DNA of 64,000 bases from an uncultured Roseibium sp. (GCF_947496995.1 NZ_CANMFD010000001.1:492692-556691); one strand, 5' to 3'. Positions 10,319-20,439 are shown, counted from the first letter of the stretch. The notes: generated by a model not told the origin, from the letters alone. Translations and numbers: made by a program.

Positions 10319-11326
10319 CTAAAGCCAACCGAGGCGGCGGAATATCGCCAGCTCCCCGGCCAGAACCACCAGCATCAGGATACAGAAAATCCAGAATGCA
10401 CTGTCGTTGTCCACTGCCGGCATGCCGCCGATATTTATGCCCAGCAACCCGGTGAAGAACGACAGCGGCAGGAAGATTCCCGATATGATCGCCAGTATGT
10501 ACAAGGTCTTGTTGGTCGCCTCCGCGAGCTGGTTGGCAATGTCATCCTTGATCACCATCGCCCGCTCGCGCGCCGCATCGATTTCCTCGACATATCGCAC
10601 GACACGATCCGTGGTTTCGCGCAATCTCAACCGGCTTTCATCGTCAAACCACGATGGCGGCTCGATCAGGATATTCGTCAAAGCTTCCTTTTGCGGGGAG
10701 ATATAGCGGCGAAGCGCGGCGCCTTCCTGCCGCAGGGCCGACAGTTGCCTGCGCTGCTCGCTGGCCAGGGCGATATCGATATTCTCTTCGATCTGGAAAA
10801 GCCGGTTGTCGACGGACGCAAGGACCTCGGCCATCCTTTCGGTAATCCGATGGATCAGCCGCTCATACAATTGCGCCGCGGTTGTCGGTCCTGTTTCCGT
10901 TTCGATCAGCTGGCGCAATATGTCCCGGGGCGTCAGCAGCCGCTGTTGCCGGATTGTGATCACCCGGTGGCCATCCGACCACATCCGCATGGCGATCATG
11001 TCGGTCGGATCTTCATCCGGATTGGTGTTCACCCCGCGCAAGATGGTCACGAACCCGCGCTTTCCCCGGAAGACCCGGGGACGGGTTTCTTCCGCCAGCA
11101 GGGCTTCGACAGTCGGTCCGGTAAGATTGCTTTCATGCTTCAGCCAGGTCTGGACACGCTCGCTGTCACGATCGAGATGTATCCACAAGGCAGGACCGGT
11201 TTGCGACCATGCCTCGACCTCCGCCCAGTTCACAAGGCTCGCGCCGCCTTCTCCGTCCAGCACGCAGCCGAACAGAAGGCCGTCTTCCTCGAGCGGTTCA
11301 CGCTGACTTTTGAGACCATCGGTCAT
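10319..11326 (-). CDS. CorA-superfamily zinc transporter, ZntB-like
   Basis: 335 residues from the ATG at 11326, with GGGAGG upstream; the frame is open to 11485 but that part is not conserved-looking. A long cytoplasmic alpha/beta plus helical domain is followed by two C-terminal membrane helices. The signature loop is GINIGGMP, the ZntB form of the CorA 'GMN' selectivity motif. ZntB moves Zn2+ with protons. CorA homologues differ in cation choice, so zinc is inferred from this loop. Confidence 0.88.
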   Translation of the reverse strand: MTDGLKSQREPLEEDGLLFGCVLDGEGGASLVNWAEVEAWSQTGPALWIHLDRDSERVQTWLKHESNLTGPTVEALLAEETRPRVFRGKRGFVTILRGVNTNPDEDPTDMIAMRMWSDGHRVITIRQQRLLTPRDILRQLIETETGPTTAAQLYERLIHRITERMAEVLASVDNRLFQIEENIDIALASEQRRQLSALRQEGAALRRYISPQKEALTNILIEPPSWFDDESRLRLRETTDRVVRYVEEIDAARERAMVIKDDIANQLAEATNKTLYILAIISGIFLPLSFFTGLLGINIGGMPAVDNDSAFWIFCILMLVVLAGELAIFRRLGWL

Positions 11327-11551
11327 TGAAAACCTCCCTGCGATGTCATCCTCGTTTATGAGATCGTGACCAGGCGCCTTTCCCGGCTCGTACCCTGGAG
11401 TATGGCGCAAAGGCTTTGACGTGGCTCTCCGCAGCCGGATTGCTGTCTGAGAGCGTAATTTTATGGGGCTGCCCTCTGAAATCACAGCTTGAAATTGTTC
11501 CGGGCAAACTGCTTGGAAAGTCCCGCAGTTTGCCCGGTGACGTCTTGTACT

Positions 11552-11578
11552 GGCCGGGCGGAGGATGTCCGCCCGGCC
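11552..11578 (-). terminator. GC-rich hairpin after the DUF992 gene
   Basis: An 11-pair perfect stem, GGCCGGGCGGA / TCCGCCCGGCC, with a five-base loop, located 7 bases beyond the DUF992 stop. There is no T-run on the minus strand; terminator or stabiliser. Confidence 0.55.
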
Positions 11579-11585
11579 GCAACCC

Positions 11586-12056
11586 TTAAGCCGGGTCGAG
11601 CGTCAGCGACGAAACGCCAACGGCGATGTTCAGGCCGGTGCCGCTTTCAACGCTCAGGGGCTGGAGGCCGATGTTCTTGAGCTGGCCGCCAACGAGCGCA
11701 TTCGCGCCAAGGCCGATGCCGAGAGACACGCCGGTCGAAACACCGACATATTTGCCGGAAAGAGCGTGGGTGCCGATTTCGCTGCCGGTCGGTGTGACCA
11801 CGACCCATTTCAGATAGGTCTCACCCGTAACACCGATATCGATGCCGAGCTTGCTGATTGTGCCGGTGTAGGTTTCCACCGCGCCATCTGCCTGGATGAA
11901 CGTGCAGGTGCCATTCTTGCTCGATCCAAGCAGCAGACCGACGCCGCCTTCGATCGTGCACTCAAGAACGCCAAGCCGTGTCTGCTCGGCGGCGGAAGCT
12001 CCAACGGGAGCCGCGATAGCGGCTGCAACAACTGCGGCAAGAATTGTGGTTTTCAT
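11586..12056 (-). CDS. DUF992 secreted protein
   Basis: 156 residues. The signal peptide (MKTTILAAVVAAAIAAPVGASA) is probably cut before AEQ. The mature part is small, glycine-rich and beta-like (GVLECTIEGGVGLLLGSS, GKYVGVSTGVSLGIGLGANALVGG) with two cysteines (LECTI, TCTF) likely disulfide-bonded. This matches DUF992, a periplasmic or outer-membrane family common in Rhizobiales with no known role. I use the ATG at 12056 because it starts the signal peptide; upstream in-frame residues are not signal-like. Confidence 0.85.
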   Translation of the reverse strand: MKTTILAAVVAAAIAAPVGASAAEQTRLGVLECTIEGGVGLLLGSSKNGTCTFIQADGAVETYTGTISKLGIDIGVTGETYLKWVVVTPTGSEIGTHALSGKYVGVSTGVSLGIGLGANALVGGQLKNIGLQPLSVESGTGLNIAVGVSSLTLDPA

Positions 12057-12317
12057 TTTTCTGTTTCTTTCATGTTGGTCCCCCGATCGCACAGGCGGTT
12101 GGCGGACTGCGGGCATTGCTTGGAGGCAAGAGACAAGGTGCCGGTTTCGGCACGGCTTTCAGGTGAACGGGCCGGATCGGTTTCGGGCGCTCTCAACAAC
12201 CGCCGGGACCACAAGCGTCACGCTTGAACATCTTCGGCAGCAGTGAGCCATCGTTGGCCCATAGATCCCCGTCGTCTTTGCGTTCGCTGCTTCTGGCACA
12301 GAACGTCCGACGGCTTT

Positions 12318-12375
12318 ACCTTGGCGCTGAGCCGGACTTTACCCGGACCTTGGCGCTGAGCCGGGGTCTGCCCGG
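12318..12375. repeat. 29-bp imperfect tandem duplication
   Basis: Two adjacent 29-base units, 12318-12346 and 12347-12375. The first 18 bases are identical (ACCTTGGCGCTGAGCCGG) and the ends are similar. It lies in the 404-base region between the divergent DUF992 and LysR genes, about 85 bases before the LysR start. A tandem protein-binding site or simple slippage would both fit. Nothing else is recognisable in that region. Confidence 0.6.
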
Positions 12376-12460
12376 CGCTGAAAATGACCTTAGGAGCATT
12401 CCAAGGATAAGGCAAACGAATAATACTTGTGGTTGAAACGAGAAATGCTTATGCAAGAGC

Positions 12461-13348
12461 ATGGATATCTTGCTGGCCAGAACCTATCTGGAAGTCATCG
12501 CGGCGGGCAATTTCGTCAATGCGGCACGCCGGTTGAACATTACCCAGTCCGCCGTTTCGCTGCGGATCAGGAAGCTGGAGGATCTGCTCGGCCAGCCTGT
12601 CTTCATGCGTACGAGGTCAGGCACGTCCCTGACCCCGGCGGGCAGGCAATTCGAGCGGTTTGCATTGACGCTGGTGAAGGTGTGGGAAGAGGCCCGCCAT
12701 CAGGTGTCTGTCCCTGCCGGCTATAGCGAGCGTCTCGTCATTGGCGGCCAGTACAGCCTGTTGCCCGGCCTGACCATGCGCTGGTTCGGCCGGCTTGAGC
12801 AACGCCTTCCGGACGTCGCCTTCAGGATCGAGGCGGGAATGGCCGACAGGCTCATCCGCCAGATGGTGGAAGGCGTGCTCGATATCGCCATCATGTATCG
12901 TCCCCAGCTTCGGCCGGGTTTGACGGTCGAGCAGATTCTGGGCGGCGATCTGGTGATGGTGTCCGCCGATCCCGATTTCGGCCCGGAACTGGACGAGCGC
13001 TATATTTTCATGGACTGGGGAGAAGAGTTCGTCGCGGCGCATAATGCCGCCTTTCCCGATCAGGATATCCCGCGGTCGAGTTTCGCCACCGGGGCCTTGA
13101 GTCTCAACTTCATCATCAATTCCCACAAGGCGGCCTACTTCCCCGCACGACTGGTCCGCGATTATCTCGAAACCGGCCAGCTCCACCTTGTCAACGGCGC
13201 GCCGTCCTTTTCCAATCCCGTGTTCGTCGTCTACCAGAGCGATCTGGACCCGGCCTTGCGGACGGCCGCACTCGAAGAACTGTACGCGGTCGCAAAACTG
13301 GCCGACGCTGCAACGCAGGATGTGCTGAGGGAGCTGGACGAAGGTTAA
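12461..13348 (+). CDS. LysR-family transcriptional regulator
   Basis: 295 residues. The N-terminal winged helix-turn-helix reads YLEVIAAGNFVNAARRLNITQSAVS, then LEDLLGQPVFMR. A periplasmic-binding-like effector domain follows. It probably controls the aldehyde dehydrogenase/GST/NAD(P)-binding genes downstream on the same strand, but LysR genes often regulate divergent neighbours too. The inducer is unknown. Confidence 0.93.
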   Translation: MDILLARTYLEVIAAGNFVNAARRLNITQSAVSLRIRKLEDLLGQPVFMRTRSGTSLTPAGRQFERFALTLVKVWEEARHQVSVPAGYSERLVIGGQYSLLPGLTMRWFGRLEQRLPDVAFRIEAGMADRLIRQMVEGVLDIAIMYRPQLRPGLTVEQILGGDLVMVSADPDFGPELDERYIFMDWGEEFVAAHNAAFPDQDIPRSSFATGALSLNFIINSHKAAYFPARLVRDYLETGQLHLVNGAPSFSNPVFVVYQSDLDPALRTAALEELYAVAKLADAATQDVLRELDEG

Positions 13349-13496
13349 GGGTAGCGGGTGAATTGTTGAGACCGGCAATCGCCCTGTTCGGCCCCGATCA
13401 AACTCCGGAAAAAGTCTTTCTCCACCTGATCGGTCCCGAAAAGGGAACCTCCGGGCGCCCTGTCGGTTTGCCTAGCGAACACGCACAGGAGCCGAC

Positions 13497-14873
13497 ATGA
13501 CGAAGATCACCACCGTCAATCCCGCGACGGAGAAAGAAATCCGGTCCTACGACCTGATGAGCGAGGCCGAGGCGGTCGAGCGGCTGGAGAAAAGCCATGC
13601 CGCGTTCGAGGACTGGCGCGAGCTGTCCCACAAGGAGCGCGCGCCCTACCTGACCAGGATCGCCGCGACACTGCGCGACAACGCGGATGAGCTGGCAGAG
13701 CTGATGACGGCGGAGACCGGCAAGCTGCTCAGGGACGGCTTGACCGAAGTCGAGATCTGCGCGGCGATCTTCGAATATTCCGCAAAGAACGGACCGGATG
13801 TGCTTGCGGACGAGGAACGCACTCATGGCGGCGAAGGCAAGCGCGGCATCGTCACCTATCAGCCCGTCGGCGTCATCTATTCGATCCAGCCATGGAACTT
13901 CCCGCTGTACCAGCCGGTCCGCGTGCTGGCGGCCAACCTGATGACCGGCAACGGCTGTGTGCTGAAACACGCCAGCATCTGCACCGGCTCCGGGCTGCGC
14001 CTGCGCGAACTGTGCATCGAGGCCGGATTGCCGGAGGATCTCTTCCAGGTGATCCTGATCGACCACGACATCAGCGACAAGCTGATCGAGCACCCGAAGG
14101 TGCGCGGCGTGACACTCACCGGCAGTGACGGCGCAGGGCGTCATGTCGGCAGTGTTGCCGCCAGGGCGTTGAAGAAGACCGTGCTCGAACTCGGCTCGAA
14201 CGATGCCTACCTGGTGCTGGAGGATGCCGATATCGAAACGGCGGTGAAATACTCCGTCATGGGGCGGCTCTACAACAACGGCGAGACCTGCGTGTCGGCC
14301 AAGCGCTTCATCGTCACCGACAAGGTTCATGATGATTTCGTAGAAGCCTTCGTGGCGCAGATGCAGGCCATCACTCTCGGCGATCCGATGGACGAGGCGA
14401 CACAGCTCGGGCCGCTGTCGAGCCGGGACCAGCTTGAGACGGTACGCGACCAGGTGGAAAAGAGCGTTGCAAACGGCGCAAGGATCATGTGCGGCGGCGA
14501 GGTTCCCGATCGCACCGGCGCTTATTATCCCGCGACTGTGCTCGTCGACGTCAAACCCGGCATGCCCGCCTACGATGACGAGATCTTCGGCCCCGTCGCC
14601 GCGGTTATCCGCGCGAAGGACGATGAAGACGCCATGCGGCTGGCCAATGACAGCCGCTACGGTCTTGGCGGCGGCATCTTCTCGAAAGACGAGGACCGGG
14701 CCGTCGAGCTGGCGCGCAAGCATTTCGACACCGGTATGGTGCGCATCAATTCCTTTGGTGCAGCCGATCCGAATATGCCGTTCGGCGGTGTCAAGGACAG
14801 TGGCTACGGCCGCGAGCACGGCGGTTTTGGCATGAAGGAATTCGTCAACGTAAAGGCGGTGTTCCTGCCATGA
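13497..14873 (+). CDS. NAD(P)-dependent succinate-semialdehyde-type dehydrogenase
   Basis: 458 residues, the length of the Sad/YneI branch of the aldehyde dehydrogenase superfamily. The N-terminus is TVNPATEKEI. QPWNFPLYQ is the cofactor-site proline loop. VLELGSND carries the general-base glutamate. NNGETCVSAKRF contains the catalytic cysteine. FGGVKDSGYGREHG closes the fold. It should oxidise a small aldehyde such as succinate semialdehyde to the acid. Its stop overlaps the start of the GST gene by four bases, so the two are co-translated. Substrate is inferred from family resemblance. Confidence 0.88.
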   Translation: MTKITTVNPATEKEIRSYDLMSEAEAVERLEKSHAAFEDWRELSHKERAPYLTRIAATLRDNADELAELMTAETGKLLRDGLTEVEICAAIFEYSAKNGPDVLADEERTHGGEGKRGIVTYQPVGVIYSIQPWNFPLYQPVRVLAANLMTGNGCVLKHASICTGSGLRLRELCIEAGLPEDLFQVILIDHDISDKLIEHPKVRGVTLTGSDGAGRHVGSVAARALKKTVLELGSNDAYLVLEDADIETAVKYSVMGRLYNNGETCVSAKRFIVTDKVHDDFVEAFVAQMQAITLGDPMDEATQLGPLSSRDQLETVRDQVEKSVANGARIMCGGEVPDRTGAYYPATVLVDVKPGMPAYDDEIFGPVAAVIRAKDDEDAMRLANDSRYGLGGGIFSKDEDRAVELARKHFDTGMVRINSFGAADPNMPFGGVKDSGYGREHGGFGMKEFVNVKAVFLP

Positions 14874-15484
14874 TCACGCTTCACGCTCTGAAATTTTCGC
14901 GCGCCACCCGCGTGCTCTGGCTGCTGAACGACCTCGGCCAGCCGTGCAAACGGATTGATTACGACCGTACCGACGCCTTTCGTGCGCCGGAAGCACTTGC
15001 GCGCATCCACCCGCTGGGCAAGTCGCCGGTGATCGAGGATGGCGACCGGATGGTCGCCGAATCCGCTACGATCCTGCGGTATCTGGCTGAGAAATACGAC
15101 GACACCAGCCATCAGCCGGAGCGGGGGACGGCCGCATTCTGGCGTCATGAGGCGCTGCTCGACTATGTCGAAGCGTCCTTCGGTGAGGTGGTGCTGGCTG
15201 CGGTCCTGCCCGCTTTCGGGGGCAAGGATGTGCCTGAAGCCGCCAGAGCCGCACTGGAGCATCACCTGTCCTATATCGCCGGGGAACTGGGTTCCGGGCC
15301 ATTCCTGTGCGGCGACAGGCTGACACTGGCCGATATTCAGATGTCGTATCTTCTCGCCCTCCTGGAGCGTTTCGGGTTCCTGAAGGAATTCCCGCGTGTC
15401 GCTGCCTATTGGCAGAGATTGCAGGAACAGCCCGGCTACCTCGCGGCAGTCGAGGCAGCCGGTCCCATGGCGCCGCCCGATTGA
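14870..15484 (+). CDS. Glutathione S-transferase
   Basis: 204 residues. The N-terminal thioredoxin fold includes KFSRATRVLWLLNDLG and the glutathione-binding cis-proline KSPVIEDGDRMVAESATI with the 'ES' pair. An all-helical C-terminal domain follows (LTLADIQMSYLLALLERF). The sequence 'SRATRVLWLL' is the usual serine-type active-site region. It is translationally coupled to the preceding aldehyde dehydrogenase, suggesting detoxification of reactive aldehydes; that link is inferred. Confidence 0.92.
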   Translation: MITLHALKFSRATRVLWLLNDLGQPCKRIDYDRTDAFRAPEALARIHPLGKSPVIEDGDRMVAESATILRYLAEKYDDTSHQPERGTAAFWRHEALLDYVEASFGEVVLAAVLPAFGGKDVPEAARAALEHHLSYIAGELGSGPFLCGDRLTLADIQMSYLLALLERFGFLKEFPRVAAYWQRLQEQPGYLAAVEAAGPMAPPD

Positions 15485-15523
15485 ACCAATTCACCAGCTT
15501 TATAATTTCAAAGGTATATCCGA

Positions 15524-16126
15524 ATGACCATGAATGTTCTCGTCGCCGGGGCCACCGGCAAAACCGGGCACCTTGTAGTCAGCGAACTGATCGACATGGG
15601 GCATACACCCACAGCGCTTGTGCGCGAGAGTTCCGACACCGGCTCGTTGCCTGAGGGCGTGTCGCTTCGAAAGGGCGACCTGACCGATCTGCAATCCGGC
15701 GTCTGCGCGGGTATGGACGTTGTTGTCTTCGCCGCCGGGTCCGGCGGGTCCACCGGTGCGGAGATGACCGACAAGGTCGATCGGGACGGCGCGCAGAAGC
15801 TGGTGGATCTGGCGAAACAGGCAGGCGTCAGCCGCTTTGTCATGCTGAGCTCCATCGGAGCGGATCAGAGCGATCCGGAAGGCGATCTGGCGCATTACCT
15901 CAAGGCCAAGCATGCCGCCGACGAGCATCTCAAGGCCTCGGGGCTGACCTGGGCCATACTGCGGCCTGTCGCGCTGACCGATGACGGACGCAGCGATAGC
16001 GTCGTCCTGGGCGCCGAAGTCGACAGGAGCGCGAAAGCCAGCCGGGCCGATGTCGCCCATCTTCTGGCGGAAGCGGCGACGACGGACCGTTTCGACGGGA
16101 CTGCCGTCGACATGCAGTCGGCCTGA
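15524..16126 (+). CDS. NAD(P)-binding atypical SDR (NmrA/YwnB-like)
   Basis: 200 residues. The Rossmann start MNVLVAGATGKTGHLVVSEL has the GATGxTG motif of atypical short-chain dehydrogenases. VVFAAGSGG and RFVMLSSIGADQS follow, and the C-terminal part is AILRPVALTDD. It lacks the classical YxxxK pair, so it may bind NAD(P) as a reductase or sensor without clear catalysis. It follows the GST by 39 bases and may be in the same transcript. It is convergent with the ABC ATPase gene. Confidence 0.88.
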   Translation: MTMNVLVAGATGKTGHLVVSELIDMGHTPTALVRESSDTGSLPEGVSLRKGDLTDLQSGVCAGMDVVVFAAGSGGSTGAEMTDKVDRDGAQKLVDLAKQAGVSRFVMLSSIGADQSDPEGDLAHYLKAKHAADEHLKASGLTWAILRPVALTDDGRSDSVVLGAEVDRSAKASRADVAHLLAEAATTDRFDGTAVDMQSA

Positions 16127-16213
16127 TCCCGGCGTCCCGCATTCACTCTCTTTATCTTAGGCAACGACAAGACCATCCGGCCGCGCGGCTGTCGCGGGCG
16201 GATGGACTCCGTT

Positions 16214-17887
16214 CTATGCGGACAGGGACACCGGTGCGTCTTCTGCGAAAACACGCGGCGCCTGCTTGCGGCTCCTGACCGGAATGCCGGAAGGGACGGC
16301 TGAGAGGAGCCGCCTTGTGTAGGCATGCCGGGGCGCGGCCAGCAACTGGCCGGCGGGACCTGTCTCGACGATCTCGCCCCTGTACATGACCGCGATGCGG
16401 TGGCTGACGCGTTCGACCACGGCGATGTCGTGCGAAATGAACAGAAAGGCGAGACCGTCGCGGGCCTGCAGTTCCAGCATCAGGTCGGTTATCTGGCGGG
16501 CAATCGAGACATCGAGAGCCGAAACGGCTTCATCGGCAACGATCAGCTTTGGTTCGACCGACAAAGCCCGGGCGATGCAGAGCCTCTGACGCTGGCCGCC
16601 GGAAAACTGATGCGCGAACCGATGGATGGCATCGGTTTCAAGCCCGACCCTTGCCACGAGCTGCGCCGCCAGCTCCTTCTGGTCCTTGCGTGAGACAAGC
16701 CCGTGGATCCTTGCCGGCTCGGTGATCAGTTCATGGACCGGAAGACGTGGATTGAGGCTCGCATAAGGGTCCTGAAAAATCATCTGGGCCTCCTTGCGGC
16801 TCTGCCTCAGTTCCGCTTTCGAGGATCCTGTCAGATGTTTTCCGTCAAGAAGGACCGTACCGCTTTCCGGCTCGATCAGGCGCAGGATGGAGCGCGCCAG
16901 GGTGGACTTGCCGCAGCCAGATTCCCCGACCAGTCCGAGCGTCTCTCCCCGCGCGACCTTGATGGACACGCCGTTCACAGCCAGAACACCCTGCGAGGTC
17001 TTTGAGAACAGCCCCGCTTTCGAAGCGAACCGTGTCGACAGGCCGTCAACCTCCAGCACCATGTTCGTGCCTGCCGCGCGTGTGCTGCTGCCGGTGCCCA
17101 GCTTCGGTGTAGCCGCCATGAGTTTCTTCGAATAAGCGGCTTGCGGGCGGGCGAAGAGATCCTCCACGGCCGCTTCCTCGATCTTCTCGCCGTGCCGCAG
17201 CACGACAACCCGGTCCGCCATCTCGGCGACCACGCCCATGTCGTGCGTGATGAACAGGACACCCATGCCAATCTCGGCCTGAAGGCTCCTGATCAGCGAC
17301 AGGATCTCGGCCTGGGTGGTGACGTCCAGGGCCGTGGTCGGCTCGTCGCAGATCAACAGTCTCGGCCGGCAGGCAAGCGCCATGGCGATCATGACGCGCT
17401 GGCGCAGGCCGCCGGAAAGCTCATGCGGATACTGGTCCAGCCGCCGGGCCGGTTCGGGAATGCGAACCTGATCCAGAGTCTCCTGCGCCGCTTTCAGCGC
17501 ATCCCGGCGCGACAGACCCCGGTGCCGGATGAAAACCTCGGCAACCTGGTCGCCAATTTTCAGAACCGGATTAAGCGAGGTCATCGGTTCCTGAAACACC
17601 ATGGAGATCGCATTGCCGCGCAGCCGGGTCAGCTGTGCGTCGTCCAGCTGTCTCAGGTCCTGATTGGCGTCGCCGTCAGCCAGCAGGATCCGGCCTGACC
17701 GGATGGTGCCGCCTTCACGCTCGATCAATCGGAGGATTGCAAGCGCCGTCGCGGATTTGCCGGAGCCGGATTCACCGACCAGGGCAAGCGTCTCGCGTGC
17801 ATGGATTTCGAAGGAAAGACCCTTGACCGCTTCATGCGTGCCGAAGGAAATCCTGAGATCCTCAACGGCAAGGACAGGTCCGCTCAT
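16214..17887 (-). CDS. Peptide-type ABC importer ATPase, fused DppD-DppF
   Basis: 557 residues containing two complete ATPase domains. The first (about 1-250) has [11 protein letters not shown] and signature LSGGLRQRV. The second (about 285-535) has [11 protein letters not shown] and FSGGQRQRL, followed by the dipeptide-transporter C-terminal [15 protein letters not shown]. Fused NBDs are usual for PepT-family importers of alphaproteobacteria. Its start overlaps the metallophosphoesterase stop by four bases. It energises the two permeases encoded at 20440-22264. Confidence 0.93.
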   Translation of the reverse strand: MSGPVLAVEDLRISFGTHEAVKGLSFEIHARETLALVGESGSGKSATALAILRLIEREGGTIRSGRILLADGDANQDLRQLDDAQLTRLRGNAISMVFQEPMTSLNPVLKIGDQVAEVFIRHRGLSRRDALKAAQETLDQVRIPEPARRLDQYPHELSGGLRQRVMIAMALACRPRLLICDEPTTALDVTTQAEILSLIRSLQAEIGMGVLFITHDMGVVAEMADRVVVLRHGEKIEEAAVEDLFARPQAAYSKKLMAATPKLGTGSSTRAAGTNMVLEVDGLSTRFASKAGLFSKTSQGVLAVNGVSIKVARGETLGLVGESGCGKSTLARSILRLIEPESGTVLLDGKHLTGSSKAELRQSRKEAQMIFQDPYASLNPRLPVHELITEPARIHGLVSRKDQKELAAQLVARVGLETDAIHRFAHQFSGGQRQRLCIARALSVEPKLIVADEAVSALDVSIARQITDLMLELQARDGLAFLFISHDIAVVERVSHRIAVMYRGEIVETGPAGQLLAAPRHAYTRRLLSAVPSGIPVRSRKQAPRVFAEDAPVSLSA

Positions 17888-18756
17888 GTGAGGTCTCCGC
17901 GTCTTTTTGCGGCAAGTTCGACATGCTGGCTGAAGGCCGGCATTGGCGGTGTCCAGCGGGTTGCCGTCGGCCGGAAGGAAAAGGCGAACGGATCGCGCCC
18001 CTGCACCTGCCAGGAGACGGTTTCATCGAGTTCCAGGAGGGCGAAGGCACCGGCAGGTTCGCCGCTGGTGGTAAAGCTCTCGGTCAGAGATTGCTGGGTC
18101 AGATGGGTGATGCCGTCGACGGTGGTAACTGTGTTCCAGTGTACATGACCGGACAGGCAGACGACCGGAAACCGGCATTGCGCTAGGGCCGCGCGCGCCC
18201 GCTCCGCCATCGGGTAGGTGGAAGCGGACGGATTGCGTTCGAAATAATAATTGCCGGTCTGGGCATGGCCGGACACTGGTACGTGGCTCAGAACCAGAAG
18301 CGGACGATCGGTGGTCTGCGCGACCCGTGACAGCCAGAGAAGGTCCGCCTCGCGCAGGATGAAACCCGTATGCTCGGGCGTGCGCATGATCTTGCTGTCC
18401 GCGCGCCACAAAACGATCCGCCAGCCGCCGGCATCGAAGGTGGTGTTCATCATCGACTGGCCGAGGATGGCCTCGTTGTCGGCAACCTCCAGATGATCGC
18501 GGTCGTGGTTGCCGTTGATGTGATGGATCGGGGCCTCGATGGCCTTGAAGGCTTCGGCGACTTCCCTTTCGAGGCGAAGGTCTTCGTCCCGGCCGATGTC
18601 GGAAATGCGGTCGCCGAGATCGACGACGAAATCCGGTCTGGCGTCATTGGCGAAGCGGGCGAAGTCCGCCATCAGGTTGAGCGCGGTATCGCCGCGCTTG
18701 GTGGCGGAGGGCGCGCCGTGATGAATGTCGGCGACAACGGCAATACGAACTGACAC
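17884..18756 (-). CDS. Calcineurin-like metallophosphoesterase
   Basis: 290 residues with the full dimetal set: DIHHG, GDRISD, GNHD, SHVP and GHVH. Such enzymes hydrolyse phosphomonoesters or phosphodiesters. No signal peptide is visible, so it acts in the cytoplasm. It lies inside the ABC importer operon, overlapping the ATPase gene. This implies that the imported compound is a phosphorylated solute or is processed through one. That reading is inferred from context. Confidence 0.92.
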   Translation of the reverse strand: MSVRIAVVADIHHGAPSATKRGDTALNLMADFARFANDARPDFVVDLGDRISDIGRDEDLRLEREVAEAFKAIEAPIHHINGNHDRDHLEVADNEAILGQSMMNTTFDAGGWRIVLWRADSKIMRTPEHTGFILREADLLWLSRVAQTTDRPLLVLSHVPVSGHAQTGNYYFERNPSASTYPMAERARAALAQCRFPVVCLSGHVHWNTVTTVDGITHLTQQSLTESFTTSGEPAGAFALLELDETVSWQVQGRDPFAFSFRPTATRWTPPMPAFSQHVELAAKRRGDLT

Positions 18757-18794
18757 GGGCGATTTTCCTGATTTGAAGGCGTGTTTTGAAGGAA

Positions 18795-18818
18795 GCGCCG
18801 CCGGCGGACCGGCGGCGC
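18795..18818 (-). terminator. Hairpin after the solute-binding protein gene
   Basis: GCGCCGCCGG, loop, CCGGCGGCGC: ten perfect GC pairs, followed on the minus strand by TTCCTTC. It is placed 10 bases after the stop of the binding-protein gene and before the metallophosphoesterase start. Such hairpins typically stabilise the binding-protein mRNA and reduce downstream expression. Confidence 0.65.
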
Positions 18819-18827
18819 TCGTCCTGG

Positions 18828-20375
18828 TTAGTTGACGGCGATCGAGCCGGCGCGGAAATCGAGCACATAAGGGATGTGGCCCGGCTTCGGCGCCCAGTCG
18901 ATGTTGTTCTTCATCGCCCAGCTTTCATACGGACGGTAAAGCGGCAGAACCGGAGGGTCCTGCTTGATGCGTTCCATCAGCTCGGCATAGGCCGCACGGC
19001 GCAGCTCGACATCGCCGGAGAAACGGAACTGTTCCCAGGCCTTGGCGTAATCCTCATCCGTGTTGAAGCGGCCTTCGGATTCCGACGGGCCGTTCGGAGC
19101 CCACATGACACCGAAGGAGCCGAAAGGATCGGCGAAATACATGGGGTTGGACCAGTTGCGGGCCATCATGTCCGGAGATCCGCCGTTCCATTTGTCCTGG
19201 ACGGTGACCTTGCCATTGATGCCGACCTCGGCCCACATTTCCATGATCGCCTGGGCTGCCAGAAGACCATTGGTGTAGTAGCTGGGAGCCGTGTAGTAGG
19301 AGATCTCGAAACCGTCGTAGCCGGCTTCCTGCAGAAGTTCCCGGGCCTTTTCCGGATTGTATTCGAAGGTCGTCAGCTCCGGCTGGTACAGCTCGCCGAA
19401 TTCCTTCAGCGTATGGGTCGAGGGCACCACGGCCTTGCCGCCCCACAGCGCTTCGTTGAGCGTGTCGCGGTCGATGGCGAGCGACATCGCCTGACGGATG
19501 CGGGCGTCCTTCAGCTTCGGGTGGTTCACGTTCATGATCATGACGTGGAAGAGGGCGGTGGCGCTGCCGGCTGCTTTCATGTCCGGATCGTTTTCGATCA
19601 GGCCGAGCTGGTCCGGAGCGATGTTGGTGACGATATCGGCTTCACCGGTCTTCAGCGAGGTGATGCGCGAGGCCGTTTCCGGCATGTGCTTGACGGTGAC
19701 CTTGTCGAGAGGAGCCTTTTCGCCCCAGAAGTCGTCGAACCGTTCCCAGACGACACGCTCGCCCGGTACGAACTCGGCGACCTTGTAAGGTCCGGTGCCG
19801 ACCGGTTTCAGGGAGAAGGCTTCGTAGTCGTCATGCTCGATCTTGTCCGGGTCGCCGGCAAGGCCCTTGGTATAGTCCAGCGGAACGATCATGACCTGCT
19901 GCAGGTTCAACAGCGTTTCCCAGAGCGGCTCGGGGCGCCTGGCGGTGATGCGCACGGTGTGGTCGTCGATCTTTTCGGCCTTCTCGAAGTTTTCAAGACG
20001 GTCGCGGGCACGCACCTGGTAGGGCGGAAAGTCCGCCTGATACATGCGGTTCAGGGAGAAGACGACATCGTCTGCCGTCATGTCTTCGCCATTGTGGAAC
20101 TTCACGCCTTCGCGCAGCTTCAGCTCCATCACGGTCGGCTCGATCAGCTTCCATTCGGTCGCCAGACCCGGACGCCATTCGGTGTCGGTGGTGTCATGGT
20201 TCTTGGCGATCAGCGTATCGAACGAGTTGTAGTAGAACTGCGAGCCGACGTTGGAATGGTCGCGGCCCGGATCGAGGTAGCTGGACACATTGGCGGCGCC
20301 AACGGTCAGTTCGCTCGCGAATGCGCCGGTCGCGATCAGCGATGCCAGTGCGGTAGTTGCCAGTAGTTTCGTCAT
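18828..20375 (-). CDS. ABC importer solute-binding protein, peptide/nickel family 5
   Basis: 515 residues. The signal peptide is MTKLLATTALASLIATGAFA, probably cut before SEL. The mature sequence is of the DppA/OppA type: LATEWKLIEPTVMELKLREGVKFHNGEDMTADDV (shortened here), IRQAMSLAIDRDTLN and GYDGFEISYYT. I start at the ATG at 20375, preceded by GGAGG. The ligand cannot be read from the sequence. The operon's metallophosphoesterase and HAD phosphatase hint at a phosphorylated compound. Confidence 0.93.
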   Translation of the reverse strand: MTKLLATTALASLIATGAFASELTVGAANVSSYLDPGRDHSNVGSQFYYNSFDTLIAKNHDTTDTEWRPGLATEWKLIEPTVMELKLREGVKFHNGEDMTADDVVFSLNRMYQADFPPYQVRARDRLENFEKAEKIDDHTVRITARRPEPLWETLLNLQQVMIVPLDYTKGLAGDPDKIEHDDYEAFSLKPVGTGPYKVAEFVPGERVVWERFDDFWGEKAPLDKVTVKHMPETASRITSLKTGEADIVTNIAPDQLGLIENDPDMKAAGSATALFHVMIMNVNHPKLKDARIRQAMSLAIDRDTLNEALWGGKAVVPSTHTLKEFGELYQPELTTFEYNPEKARELLQEAGYDGFEISYYTAPSYYTNGLLAAQAIMEMWAEVGINGKVTVQDKWNGGSPDMMARNWSNPMYFADPFGSFGVMWAPNGPSESEGRFNTDEDYAKAWEQFRFSGDVELRRAAYAELMERIKQDPPVLPLYRPYESWAMKNNIDWAPKPGHIPYVLDFRAGSIAVN

Positions 20376-20439
20376 CTTGAGCCTCCAAGGCTTCGGGGGT
20401 GTTGTTTTGGCCGTTCCGGCTTCTGTTGGTGTTGCGGGA

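Noticed and set aside
18786..20366. Plus-strand open frame opposite the solute-binding protein
   Set aside because: Antisense of a clear family 5 binding protein; no coding features of its own.
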